DNA of 64,000 nt from Artocarpus heterophyllus. Taxonomy: Eukaryota; Streptophyta; Magnoliopsida; Rosales; Moraceae. Made by a program: the position numbers and the translations under genes. The stretch lies in NCBI GenBank assembly GCA_025403435.1, contig CM046345.1, forward strand, positions 4,896,258-4,960,257, read 5' to 3'. The notes beneath the pieces were generated by a model. That model saw only the letters and a list, made by a program, of their open reading frames with translations, did not search any database and was not told the origin of the DNA. Shown here piece by piece: positions 1 to 10,715 of this stretch. Every line of letters starts with the position of its first letter. Position 1 is the first letter of the stretch.

Positions 1-59
1 AGGTGATTTGAAGGAATAAGTTTTGCTCCATACATATGAATTATTGAGTAAACGGTGGC

Positions 60-691
60 TGTTGATGCTTACCGTTGTCCGGCGTCGGATCAACACCCAC
101 GTACGGTTGCGCACGGTCTGACCTCTCCTTGGGCTCGCCTCTGGCCGGAAGTGTGCACCTGCAAGAGGAGGGGTGCTTCAGAGAATAGTGGGGTTAGTCA
201 ATAGACAAGGGCTCTCTGATGCTTAAGACAGGTGTTGCTCAGTAGAGGTCGGCAGTTAGTTAGGTGTGTAGAAGTCTCTCCCTCTAGAATGTCATAAATG
301 CATCCTATTTATAGGCCACCACTTGGATCGGGTGTAAGACGGGTTTTGCCCGTCACCCGGGTGTCACATCAAGGTGTGTCAGGCAGTAGGTAACAAGTGT
401 CGCGCCCATCGCCCAATGGATTGGACTCTATCGGACGGCAATGCATCTGCCTGGTGTTGGCCTACAATGGCGAGTAGTAACCTATTTATGAGAACTGTGG
501 CCCGACCTGAGCTACCGTATATCCCGAGGTGGCAGCCTTCTTGGGGCGCAGCTTTAGATGCCTGAGAAACACCTCGGGAAGAAGTATGAAGTATCGGGGG
601 CTGACAACAAGCATCCTGTGGGTCTGTCGAGCTTAATAGCCGACCACCAAAGTTAAGGTCCTCGGTGGTGGCGCCGAGCTTACCCTCAACA
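60..691 (-). repeat. 3' LTR of the Gypsy element
   Basis: 632 bp bounded by TG...CA (TGTTGATGC ... CTCAACA on the plus strand). It pairs with 10716-11347. The preceding bases 1-59 are PAP exon 8 sequence, fixing this boundary to the base. Confidence 0.94.
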
Positions 692-705
692 TTAGCCCCT
701 CAGTT
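692..705 (-). other. Polypurine tract of the Gypsy element
   Basis: Immediately before the 3' LTR the minus strand reads GAACTGAGGGGCTAA, a purine-rich run in the position expected for the plus-strand primer. It is short and interrupted. Confidence 0.5.
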
Positions 706-917
706 CACCTGGTCGGTGTTCGGCGGGGTGGACTATGCCGAATGGGTGAGGTCAGCTCAAAGGAGGAAGGCCAAACGACACTTCGAAGCGGGGTGAGGTG
801 AAAAGACGTGCGGATCAGACGGGGGACGCGTGTCGCACCGCGGCCGTTTGTGCGCCTGTCAGGCGTATTAATTGCGCCTCCTGGGTTTTCGTGCTCGAGT
901 TTCCTGCTCAAAGTGGC

Positions 918-926
918 TATAAATAG
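918..926 (+). promoter_or_regulatory. TATA box of the antisense gene inside the Gypsy element
   Basis: TATAAATAG lies about 150 bp upstream of the ATG at 1069, on the strand opposite the element's own genes. The surrounding sequence is GC-rich, so the box stands out. Confidence 0.6.
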
Positions 927-2925
927 GGCCTCCCTCTTTGTGATTTGTACTTCATTTTCAGAAATTTTACGCCCGAAGAGTTTTAGCTGCCGAGCTCAAG
1001 TAGTATAGCCGAGGACTGTATCTTCCGAGCTACCGAGAACCCTAGCAGGTAATTTTCCTTGAGTGAAAATGAATGATTTGTCCGATTCCCAGAACGTAGA
1101 GGTTTCCTGGTCGGACAGTAAGGTGGAGAGTAATAGCTCTTCTTCTACTCAATCCGACGCCGAAGTAGCGTCCCCAAGACGAGACGGGGCCGCCAGGCTG
1201 GAGCAAATCCTAAGGGTCGATTCCCAAATAGTACCCGAACAGGAGTTTTTAAACATGCTGGATGGGCGGGCTCATCAGGCCGTCCAAGGAGCAAGACCCT
1301 TATGTAGGGGCGGCTACAGCAGGCTCATCCCGAGTTCTTTCAAGGGAGAGGGCCGAGCTTCAAGCCCACGAGGATGCTTCGAGCACTTCCGGTCGAAATG
1401 CAGGGGCCCCCACTAGGTCGCGGGAGTGATCACAGTTGACGTCTCCGACGAGGAGCACGAAGCCGAGGAGGCAGAGGCAGAGCAGCCAGAAATAGAGCAG
1501 GAGGTCCAGGTCACACGCGTTCGGGGTATGACGACATATCGGGTAAGCCGACCTGGGCAAACCTCGGCGGCAGGCTATACGAGTGACATCACAGAGTCGC
1601 GGTTAGATAGCCTACGCACTGAGTATGGCATCCCGGTCGATGTGATTCTCGCCGTCCCTGGTGAGGGAGACTCACCCTTGGACCCGCCGGAAGGATTCAT
1701 CACGCTCTACGCCGAGTTCTTCTGGGCTGGGCTGCGTCTGCCGTTGCACTGCTTTCTCCGCCGGGCACTCAACGACTTTAACGTGTGCCCGGCTCAACTG
1801 AACCCGAACAGCTATAGGTCGCTGATCGGGATGTAGATACTATGGAGGTACCACCGGAGTACCGAGATGCTGCTGGAAGCCTTCAAACAAGTATTCAAGA
1901 TGAAGAAGCTTCCTCGGCAGTTCGGCTGGTACTATTTCACCGGCTTCAGGAAGGATTTTATCCTGGGCAATCCCGACTCAAACAAGTTGTGGAAGTACGA
2001 GTGGTTCTACGCCGGGGGAAACTTTTTAGCCCGAGTCGGTGAAGCCGTCCCCGAGGATCAGCTAGTGCCGAGATCGTTCGAGCAGGGCCACGTTTGGACC
2101 AAGCGTCCTTGGGCACCGAGCCGCATAATTAGGGCGGTAGATGAGCTGTTCGAAAAGCCAGAATCATCCAAACAACAGTCCTTCCTTCTGAGGAAGGACA
2201 CTTTATCTAGTTATGGTTGGTTTTGGGAGTCCAGTAGTCTTTCCCAAGCTGTCCGTCTTGCCCGGAGGGCTGGGCAGGTTATAATTGCTCGTCCGAGTGC
2301 CGCGGACGTTCTAGGGCCAAGCACTTCCTGGTCCGGGTGGCCGACGAGGGAGCCTTCTTCGTCCAATTCCGAGGACTCGTCCAGTGGCTCCTTCGATGTG
2401 GGGCCACCCGTAGCCGACGAGGACCTCGAGGACGTTATTAGGTTCCTATATCCGTCACGCCAGCTCCGGATCGGAGGTCAGCCTCGTACTTTATTTTGAA
2501 TGCCCCTTACTTTTTCGACCTCGTTTTGACCATTTCCTTATCCATAAATGATGGCACCAAGCTCTCGCGTTGATAGACGTGCCCAAATGGCGAGCTTGAG
2601 GAAGCAAAAGGGTAAGGCCGTTGATACTAGGCGAAAGCGTAAACGGACGCCGAGGCCCAAGCTTCCAACCCGCACCGGGCAAGTCTCCTCATCAGTCCAA
2701 GTCCCACCACCTCCGCCACAGCCGACCAGGGCCTCGCCAAAGGTCGCTTCAATAGACGAGGCCACCAGAGGTTCTTTCGAGGACTTGCAGAAAAGGCGCC
2801 TGGACTACCGTGGCACGGTTCTTGAGCGCCTCGAAGACGCAGTTCCCCAGGATGACTTCTTCATGAACATCCGGGGGGAGGACTTCCAGAATCTCTACAA
2901 CATGGCCCTCCGAGCCACTGCCTTT

Positions 2926-3008
2926 GTAAGTATCCGAGCTAATCAATAATATTCTCCTTGTAACATATTGCCGAGGACTAATGCCTTGATTTTTTTTTTT
3001 TTTTGCAG
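2926..3008 (+). other. Intron in the antisense gene, first copy
   Basis: 83 bp from donor GTAAGT to a T-run ending TTTTGCAG. It lies between complete codons (ATAF then SSV), so splicing keeps the frame. Confidence 0.7.
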
Positions 3009-3519
3009 TCGAGCGTCATTGTGCACATGGTGCACTCCATCGGGATGAAGGAGATCCACAAGGAGAAAGAGATGCACAAGAAGACCCTCCTGAAGAAGGT
3101 GGACTCCGACAAGAAGCTCAATGAGAAGAACATTGAGCTAGACCAAGAAGCCAAGGAGTCTCTCACACGATCTCAGGAGGAAGCTCGGAAGGCAAAGGCC
3201 GAGGTCGGAAGACAAGAAGCTCAGGAGGAAGCGTAAACGGACGCTGAGGCCCAAGCTTCCAACCTGCACCGGGCAAGTCTCCTCATCAGTCCAAGTCCCA
3301 CCACCTCCGCCACAGCCGACCAGGGCCTCGCCAGAGGTCGCTTCAATAGACGAGGCCACCAGAGGTTTTTCCGAGGACTTGCAGAGAAGGTGCCTGGACT
3401 ACCGTGGCACGGTTCTTGAGCGCCTCGGAGACGCAGTTCCCCAGGATGACTTCTTCATGAACATCCGGGGGGAGGACTTCCAGAATCTCTACAACATGGC
3501 CCTCCGAGCCACTGCCTCT

Positions 3520-3606
3520 GTAAGTATCCGAGCTAATCAATAGTATTCTCCTTGTAACATATTGCCGAGGACTAACGCCTTGATTTTTATTTTTATTTTT
3601 TTGCAG
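3520..3606 (+). other. Intron in the antisense gene, second (duplicated) copy
   Basis: 87 bp with the same GTAAGT donor and TTTTTTGCAG acceptor as the intron at 2926-3008. It is part of the 594-bp-spaced tandem duplication. Confidence 0.65.
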
Positions 3607-4272
3607 TCGAGCGCCGTTGTGCACATGGTGCACTCCATCGGGATGAAGGAGATCCACAAGGAGAAAGAGATGCACAAAAAGACCCTCCTGAAGAAGGTGG
3701 ACTCCGACAAGAAGCTCAATGAGAAGAACATTGAGCTAGACCAAGAAGCCAATGAGTCTCTCACACGATCTCAGGAGGAAGCTCGGAAGGCAAAGGCCGA
3801 GGTCGAGGATATGTCAAGGCTGCTCAAGGAGGCGGAGGATAAAGCTGCACGGCTCGAGGGGCAGCTCGCGACCCTGCAAGCGAAACACCAGTAGTTTGTG
3901 GCGGAGCTCCCCGATCGCCTGGCCAGTGCCGTTGAGGAATTTAAGACATCTCTGAAATTTGCCGATCTCTACTACGACGGCATGACAGACCTCCACGACC
4001 ACCTGATAGAGAAGCACCCCAAGGCAGCGGGATTCGACTGGTCGGTCATCGTTGAGCCCGACCAAGATGATGCCGAGCAACAGCGGGGTGTCGAGGGCGA
4101 GGTCGTCATGGTGGACGGTGACGACGACGGGGATGAGCAGTCCACCGAGAGAGGCAGGGACGAGGACGAGGCTGGGGACGGGACCTAGGCCGATTGAACT
4201 ATATTATTTTATATCCTGGTTTCCTTGTACTCGGGCTCAGGAGGTGCCCAATTTCCTTGTACCTTCCAGATA

Positions 4273-4278
4273 AATAAA
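4273..4278 (+). terminator. Poly(A) signal of the antisense gene
   Basis: AATAAA lies 85 bp after the last stop codon of the antisense gene, in a T-rich context, on the same strand as its TATA box. Confidence 0.5.
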
Positions 4279-4289
4279 GATTTCCCGTT

Positions 4290-4985
4290 TTGCCTATATT
4301 TTTTTCTTACGTGCAGTTCTGTTTTATTTTATATCCCACGTAATTTTCAAAGTTAGGCGCTTCTCAGGGAGGATCCCAGGTTGGGAACCAGCTATCTCGA
4401 CAACTATAAAGTTGGCTCGAGTTTGCCTTGCTCGCTTAATTTATCCGAGCATGTAAGTTTGGTACCTCTGTTGTCGAGTTGTCCGAGCAGAGGTGAATGG
4501 CACCTCTGTTCTCAGTTAATCCGAGTAGTTATCCTTATCTGCTCAGTTATCCAAGCAGGTTTAGGTTTCTGATCACGGTCGGGTAGAATATAGATGGCGT
4601 ATAACTACCCTTACCCTGTTGGCCCCCTAGACTTGTTTAAGTTTTAAAGAAACTTTACAAGTGTAGGAGTCGTTGGACATATATTGTGCCAAGCAACTTA
4701 CCAGGTCATCTGTACGGCGACAAACCTAGGATCGGTGTACCGACCAGCCCCCCAGCTTGGTATAATGAGGATGACTCTCCCTTGGTGGGAGTTAGTGTCT
4801 TGTCCTCCGAGCTGGAGTTGTGGCATCTGGGATTTACTTTTCCTTTAAACACATTACTCAGGTGGAATGATATTAGGGAAGTTGTGCTCCATTAATGTAA
4901 TATATACATAGATTTTTCTAACCCTGTTCAGCAGGTCTAGTTACAAAAGAATTGTGGCCAGAGGTCAAAAAGAAGCCTGGCTCTG
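4290..4985. other. Spacer between antisense gene and integrase of the Gypsy element
   Basis: No coding signal. It holds degenerate short direct repeats of the type TTGTCCGAGCAG / TTAATCCGAGTAG / TTATCCAAGCAGG at about 4410-4560. The two convergent transcription units (antisense gene and gag-pol) end here. Confidence 0.5.
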
Positions 4986-4989
4986 AATT

Positions 4990-6354
4990 TTAAGAATAGA
5001 ATCTTTTTAAGAGCTCGGCACTCCATGGATGTCTGAGCTGATTCGCCTCCATGTCGGCCAATCTGTACGTGCCCATTCGTACGATATCTTCGACCTTAAA
5101 AGGACCTTCCCACTTTGGACCAAATGACCCGAGACCGGGCTGTTGAACCGTGACCTTCTTCAATACCAAGTCACCAACTTTAAAGCTTCTTGGCTGAACC
5201 CTTTTGTTATAATACTGAGCTACCACCTGGTTTCGCGCTGCGTTACGAATCGATGCTTGGTTTCTTTTTTCTTCAAGTAGGTCGAGCTCGGTCATCATGA
5301 TCCCTACGTTCAGAGTTTCCTCGTATTGCTCAACCCTAAAGCTCGGTAATCCTACTTTGGCTGAAATGACAGCCTCTGCCACGTAGACCAGGGAGAATGG
5401 TGTTTCACCAGTCGCCGTTCGGATGGTTGTTCGGTATGCCCAGAGCACTTAGGGTAGTTCGTCAATCCACTCACCCTTAAGCCCCTCGAGTTTTTTCTTC
5501 AGGTTATCTTTGATTGTCTTGTTGACAGCCTCAACCTGGCCGTTACTCTACGGATAGCTCCGAGAGGAGAAGACCTTCCTAATGCCGAGCTTCTCGCATA
5601 GTTGACGTAAACCCGAGGATTCAAACTGCTTAGCGTTATCAGTCACAATAGTGTGCGGGATCCCGAACCGGCAAACAATGTTCTTTCACACGAAGTTGGT
5701 ACACTTGGCTTCGATCATGTTGGTACAGGGTTCAACTTCGATCCACTTCGTTAGATAATCTATGGCGACGATACAGTATCTGAATTGCAAACAGGCCGGC
5801 AGGAGAGGTCCGATCAAGTCGATGGCCCACTTTGCAAATGGCCATGCCGAGGTCATCGGATTAAGAGGCTCGACGTGGGAGCCGAGAATCCTAGCGAATT
5901 GCTGGCATTTGAGGCATTTGCGAGCAAAGTTCCCACAATCCTGCTGCATGGTAGGCCAATAGTATCCCTGTCGGAGGCACTTTTGGGCCAAAGAACGTCC
6001 TCCGAAATGATTGCCGCATAGACCTTCGTGAATCTCGCTCATCATATACTCGGCCTCCTTGGGGTCCAAGCATCTCAAGCATGGCGTTGTGTAGCCTCGC
6101 CGGTATAATTTACCGTCAATCATCGAATACCGGGCCGAGCCGTTACGTACCCGGCGTGCTTCTTCTCGATCGTCGGGTAATTCGGTTGTGGTCAGGTATC
6201 GGATGATCGGGTCCATCCAGGTACTACTTGGTTCTTCGGCTATACTTAGGACTTCCTTAAAGATGCTCGGTTCGGACAACCTTTCGATAGGAACCGACAT
6301 CAAATCACTTCCGCCTAATCCAGAGGCTAGTCGGGCGAGGACGTCGGCTTTCAC
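4990..6354 (-). pseudogene. Gypsy integrase, interrupted
   Basis: The zinc-binding HHCC region is clear at 6354-5686 (EIHEGLCGNHFGG ... CLKCQQFA), followed by the first catalytic region (WAIDLIGPLLPA). Reading on through stops gives GIPHTIVTDN and SNGQVEAVN, carrying the second Asp and the Glu of the DDE core; the residue just before SNGQ is a TAG stop in place of Gln. The C-terminal part is open at 5448-4990 (MLWAYRTTIRTATGETPFSLVY ... FKVGDLVLKKV ... PKWEGPFKV), the usual GPY/F-like end. Integrase would insert the cDNA. Confidence 0.87.
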
Positions 6355-6408
6355 GTTTTTCGAGCGGGGAATCTGCTTAAAATAGTAGGACTTAAATTGC
6401 CCAAGCAG

Positions 6409-6921
6409 TTATTTTGCCTCCCTTAGATATGCTGCCATAGAGTCTGCTCGGGCATGAAATCCTTTGGTGACCTGCTGTACCACCAGCATCGAGTCACTGT
6501 AAATGGTGAGGCGGCTAACGCCGAGATCTCGGGCGATTCGTAGTCCGGCCAGCAACGCTTCGTACTCTGCCTCGTTGTTAGAGGCCTTGAAGTCAAACCG
6601 GAGGGCGTAGATGACCTTGTACCCGTCCGGGCTCGTTAAAATCAGCCCGGCCCCCGACCCGTCGACGCAGGTAGAGCCGTCGACGTGTAGTTTCCAGTCT
6701 GGTTCCGGGGAAAGGCTTCGTTCACTGCAGCCAGCTGTGTCAGGCTCTTCAATGGGTGACTTCTCAACTTGCGGAGTCGCCTTGCTAGCCTCCGTAAATT
6801 CGGCAATGAAATCTGCCAGGACTTGAGCTTTTATTGCCGTTCTTGGCACGAAATGCACATCATATTGGCCTAGCTCGACCGACCACTTGGCCATCCGCCC
6901 CGATATCTCCGGGCTCTGCAA
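6409..6921 (-). pseudogene. Gypsy RNase H domain
   Basis: The frame contains WKLHVDGSTCVDGSGAGLIL, then NNEAEYEALLAGL, then TIYSDSMLVVQQV: the three acidic positions (D, E, D) of a retroelement RNase H in the right order. It sits between RT and integrase, as expected for Gypsy. RNase H would degrade the RNA of the RNA:DNA hybrid. The upstream connection (about 6921-7209) is broken by stops. Confidence 0.85.
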
Positions 6922-7208
6922 AACTTGCCGTAGAGGGAACTTGGTCGGGACCTTGACGGTATGGCCTTGGTAATATGGTCGCAGCTTCCGGACCGATGTT
7001 ATTAAGGCGAAGGCCAGCTTCTCCAGCGGTGGGTACCGCTCCTCGGCACCCTAGAACGCGTGGCTGGTATAATAAACTGGTCTTTGGCTCCCGCCCTCGT
7101 CTCGGACCAAGACTGAGCTAACAGCTTTCTCTGACACGGCTAAATAAACGGTTAAAGCCTCACCGGGCAAAGGTTTGGACAGGAGCGGGGGCGTAGCCAG
7201 GTAAGTTT

Positions 7209-8288
7209 TTACGCTTTAAAAAGCTTCCTCACACTCCCTGCTCCACTCAAACCTCCCCTTAAGTGCCTTGAAAAAAGGGTGGCCCGGGAGACAAACCTTG
7301 ACAGAGCAGCCACCATGCCAGTGAGCCGTTGCACGTCCTTCACCGTTCGAGGAGAATGCATGTCGATAATAGCTTGGGCTTTCATCGGGTTGACCTCTAT
7401 CCCTCGCTGATTGACCAAAAATCCAAGGAATTTGCCCGACCTGACGCCGAATGCGCATTTCACCGGATTGAGTTTCATCCCATATTCTTGAAGAATGTCG
7501 AAGCTAGCTCGGATGTCGGCCATGTGGTCTTTCGCTTAGACAGATTTTACTAACATGTCGTCCACGTAGACCTCCATAGTTTTCCCGATCAACCGAGCAA
7601 ACATTTTATTGACGAGGCGTTGGTTAGTAGCCCCGGTGTTCTTCAGGCCAAACGCCATTATTACGTAACAGTACAAGCCCTGGTCGGTAACGAAGAAAGT
7701 TTTAACTTGGTCTTCCTCGGCCATCCTTATCTGATTGTACTCGGAGTACGCATCCATAAAACTTAGAAGCTCGTGGCCAGCCGTGGCATCGACGAGCTGG
7801 TCTATCCGAGGAAGTGGGAAGCAGTCCTTCGGGCAGGCCTTGTTGAGATCGGTGTAGTCAATGCAGACCCGCCATTTGCCGTTCACCTTCTTGACGAGGA
7901 CAATATTTGCTAACCATTCTGGGTATTTGACCTCTCTGATGAATCCGGCCTTAAGGAGTATCTGGACTTCATCGTTGATTGCAACATATCTCTCCGGGTT
8001 AAAGGCCCTTCATTTTTGTATCACCGGCCTGTGGCCAGGTTGGACGTTGAGCCGATGGCTGATAATGCTCGGATCAATGCCGGGCATGTCCTCATGGGAC
8101 CATGCAAAAACATCACGATATTCAGAAAGGAGACATTCCAGGTCGGCATAGATCTCAGGCCACAACTGTGATCTGAGTTGGACTGTGCGTTCAAGCCTTT
8201 TAGGGTCCAAGGAAAACGGCACTAAGTCTTCGACCGGAGTGGCCCTTACCTCTTCCTCGGGCAACCTGGGGTCCAGGTCTGCCAGCAT
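7209..8288 (-). pseudogene. Gypsy reverse transcriptase, interrupted
   Basis: The pre-RT linker is at 8288-8010 (PEEEVRATPVEDLVPFSLDP, FAWSHEDMPGIDP). The RT palm follows at 7886-7536 (GKWRVCIDYTDLNKACPKD, SFMDAYSEYNQIRM, VIMAFGLKN) and includes the catalytic YVDD at 7557-7568. A TAA stop follows a few codons later where CAA is expected. The thumb and connection resume at 7523-7209 (NPVKCAFGVRSGKFLGFLV, QRLTGMVAALSRF). RT would copy the element RNA into DNA. The active site is preserved but the frame is not. Confidence 0.88.
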
Positions 8289-8393
8289 CTTCGGTGTTGG
8301 ATCGGTTGGGAGATCCGTCTCATCAACGGAATAGATGGCCGAGACGCATTCATGCAGAGCTGAAGCTGCTCTAACGGCACTGGCGTAACAGGC

Positions 8394-9473
8394 TCAGGAA
8401 TCCACTTGGGACGAATGAATCACATCGACACCACCATCAGTTGGGAACTTCATGGCTAGGTGGTATGTGGACACTATGGCCTTCAGGGCGTTTAGCGTTG
8501 GTCGGTCGATTATTATATTGTACTGGGAGGGTTTGTCAACGACTAGGAAGTCCACAACCCGAGTGACTCGAGTTGTTCCTTCCCCGAAGGTCACGGGCAA
8601 ACCGACCTTTCCAATAGCCCGGACACATTCTCCCGCGAAGCCATAAAGTGGGGTGCGAACTGGGACTAAAAGGGCGTTGCTTATCTTTAATCTGTCAAAG
8701 GCTTATTTGAAAAGGATGTCGGCTGAGCTGCCGTTGTCGACTAAGACGCGTTGTACCACGTTGTTGGCGATGGGCAATTCGTAAACTAGGGCATTGTTAT
8801 GGGGGTGCACTAAGCGATCTGTCTCCTCCTCGGTGAACGTGATCGGGGTGTCTTCTTGACGGCACACCTTATTGATGTGCTCGGACATGTTTATGAATTC
8901 ACCGTGCTCGATCCACCGAGCTTCTCTGACGTACATACGCCGCCCACTCGACGTATCCCCGGTAACAGGCCTGCTGAAGATCGTGTGAACGATATTCGGG
9001 GGATCCGAGGCGTTCCCACTGTCGGTCCTGGGACGGTTCTGTACGTCTCGGCCCAACAAATCGCTCCTTCTCGACGTAGTCCTTGGGGTTATAACTCGCT
9101 CCACAAATTCCTGTAAAAGACCTTCTCGGACCAGTCTTTCTATCCGGTCCTTCAACTGGATGCACTCCCGAGTAGTATGCCCCACATCCTTATGGAACTC
9201 ACAATACTTTGACTGATTCCACTTCACCCTGCTCCCACGGAGCTTGGGTGGTGGTGTTAGCAAATTCTTGTCACCAACCTGGGCAAGCACCTCATCGATG
9301 GTCACCACTAATGGTGTGTAGGTCTGAAACTTACTGGTTGGTCCCTTTGGTTTCTTGGGTTTCTCTTTCCTCTGCTTCTTGGCGTGCTCGGTGCTGCTTT
9401 GTTCCGGCGCCTTTTTCTGCTTCTTGTCCTTCTTTGTTTCGCTCAGGACAGCCTCTTCTCGACGGCTTTTCAT
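8394..9473 (-). pseudogene. Gypsy gag zinc-knuckle segment and aspartic protease
   Basis: The frame 9473-8703 begins with a long Lys-rich linker, then a compact knuckle-like CEFHKDVGHTTREC, and ends at QRVLVDNGSSADILF. The last is a retropepsin active-site segment with DNGSS in place of the usual DTGSS. A stop separates it from 8600-8394, which continues protease as FLVVDKPSQYNIIIDRPTLN and KFPTDGG. The protease would process the Gag-Pol polyprotein. The Asn change is common in plant Gypsy elements and is not by itself evidence of decay; the stops are. Confidence 0.85.
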
Positions 9474-9515
9474 GTACTCGGCAGCGTCCGCGTGTCTCTA
9501 GGCATATCCGAGCAT

Positions 9516-10646
9516 TTAAAAAAACGTGCTCGGCTGCTCAAACGCCAAGGACCAGGTCAAATTTTCATCTCGGAGGCCCCCTACAAAAATGTGCTTTAGG
9601 GTCTCGTCTTTGACGTGCTTGACCTCAAGAGCTACCCAGGTGAACCGGTTAATGTAATCTCTGACGCTGCCGTCTCCCTGCTTAACAGCATACATGCATG
9701 TTATCTCTTTTCTCTGAGTTTTGGTCGTGGAGAATGCCGAAGAGAAGGCATTGGCCAGATGCCGAAAAGAGGAAATTGATGTAGGCTCGAGTCGTCGGAA
9801 CCACTGCCGAGCAAGGGCCGTAAGCGTGAGCGAGAAGGCTTTACACATCGCCGCGTCACTGGTGTTCTACAGTAGCATGTGTCCCCGAAAGAGTTCAACA
9901 TGCTCATCAGCATCTGTGGTCCCATCATAGGGCTTGATCTGTGGGACCTTGAACTTTTGCGGCATGGGCGCCCGCATTATGTTTTCTGAGAAAGGTGGAT
10001 CTTGAGCTCCTGTCTCATCCAGACCGAATCTACAGTTCTGGATCTCGTCAATTTGTCGCTGTAGTGCCCGGAACTGACAGATATTGGTGTCTTCAGGCAG
10101 TTTGACCCGATAGGGTACTCCGCCCTCAACACGGCCTCCAGCTCCAGCGTGGCGGTTTTTGTTTATCCCCTGAGACCCGAGCCGGTCAAATACCGAGGCT
10201 TGGGAACCTTGTGGTGAAGGGGCACGTGCCTCCTGGCGTCCCATGCGGCGTTCTTGAACCATTCTATTATCAGCAAGGATTCCCCTAGTGGATCTTGCAG
10301 ACTGCTCAGACCGGGCTTCTTCAAGGTCGGCTACACTTCGCTCAATCCGACCCCCAGCCTGGTCAACCTGGGCTGGGGGTGGCAGGGCTGGTGCGCCTTG
10401 ACGCTGAGCCTGCTGCGCGAGCTGTTGAGTTAGGATCCGGACGGCGTCTGTAAGTTCCTGGATCAGATCTTGGGCGGCTAGGACATCCACTGGCTCTGCC
10501 CTTGCTGTACTTCCTTGCCCCCCGGACCGGGATCTTGTGGTCCGAGGACAGCCCCTAGGCCGGCCTGTGGCTGGTTGCCTATTTCTCATATCGCTCGACC
10601 CCTCCTGTCGGGCCATATCATCTCTGGCGTTACCTCGAGTTGTCAT
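9516..10646 (-). pseudogene. Gypsy gag (N-terminal and capsid part), interrupted
   Basis: An ATG at 10646 opens a frame rich in Arg/Gln/Pro; its end (KPYDGTTDADEHVELFRGHM) is the usual lead-in to the plant retrotransposon gag domain. A stop at 9867-9869 interrupts it. The same protein continues at 9848-9516 with ALARQWFRRLEP, CMYAVKQGDGSVRDYINRF and FVGGLRDE, all typical of Retrotrans_gag. Another stop follows after PSTFF. Gag would form the virus-like particle in the cytoplasm; here it cannot be made as one chain. Confidence 0.85.
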
Positions 10647-10693
10647 ATCGGGAGTCAGAGGTGATGTAGCTGAAGTTGGGATGAAGGCGTAGT

Positions 10694-10715
10694 TGCCCTC
10701 CTTCTAGCGCCAAAA
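10694..10715 (-). other. Primer-binding site region of the Gypsy element
   Basis: Directly inside the 5' LTR, the minus strand reads TTTTGGCGCTAGAAGGAGGG. A TTTGGCGC-type sequence at this place is usual for tRNA-primed plant Gypsy elements. I did not assign the tRNA. Confidence 0.6.

Larger units (their letters stand above)
2637..3806 (+). repeat. Internal tandem duplication in the antisense gene
   Basis: The stretch starting GCGTAAACGGACGC at 2637 restarts at 3231, a spacing of 594 bp, and both copies run to GCAAAGGCCGAGGTCG before diverging near 3206 and 3805. Each copy holds the end of one exon, a full intron and the start of the next exon. A few substitutions and a different intron T-run separate the copies. 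Confidence 0.85.
1069..4188 (+). pseudogene. Antisense ORF of the Gypsy element (Transposase_28-like, coiled coil), spliced, decayed
   Basis: This gene lies between integrase and the 3' LTR on the strand opposite gag-pol. An ATG at 1069 opens a Ser/acidic region; after a frame break near 1416 the frame 1426-1836 contains PPEGFITLYAEFFWAGLRLP and PAQLNPNSYRSLIGM, which I recognise as the plant Transposase_28 (putative gypsy type transposon) domain. It continues after another break at 1845-2499 (KLPRQFGWYYFTGF, WTKRPWAPS), 2548-2925, 3009-3236, 3607-3894 and 3898-4188, becoming Lys/Glu-rich coiled coil and ending in an Asp/Glu-rich tail. Two introns with GTAAGT donors and T-rich GCAG acceptors are visible. 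Such antisense ORFs are known from the Tat lineage; their function is unknown. At least three frame breaks make this copy nonfunctional. Confidence 0.75.

Noticed and set aside
5762..9930. Several plus-strand open frames of 60-130 codons across gag-pol of the Gypsy element
   Set aside because: They lie opposite recognisable RT, RNase H, integrase and gag sequence and have no domain of their own; GC-rich antisense shadows.
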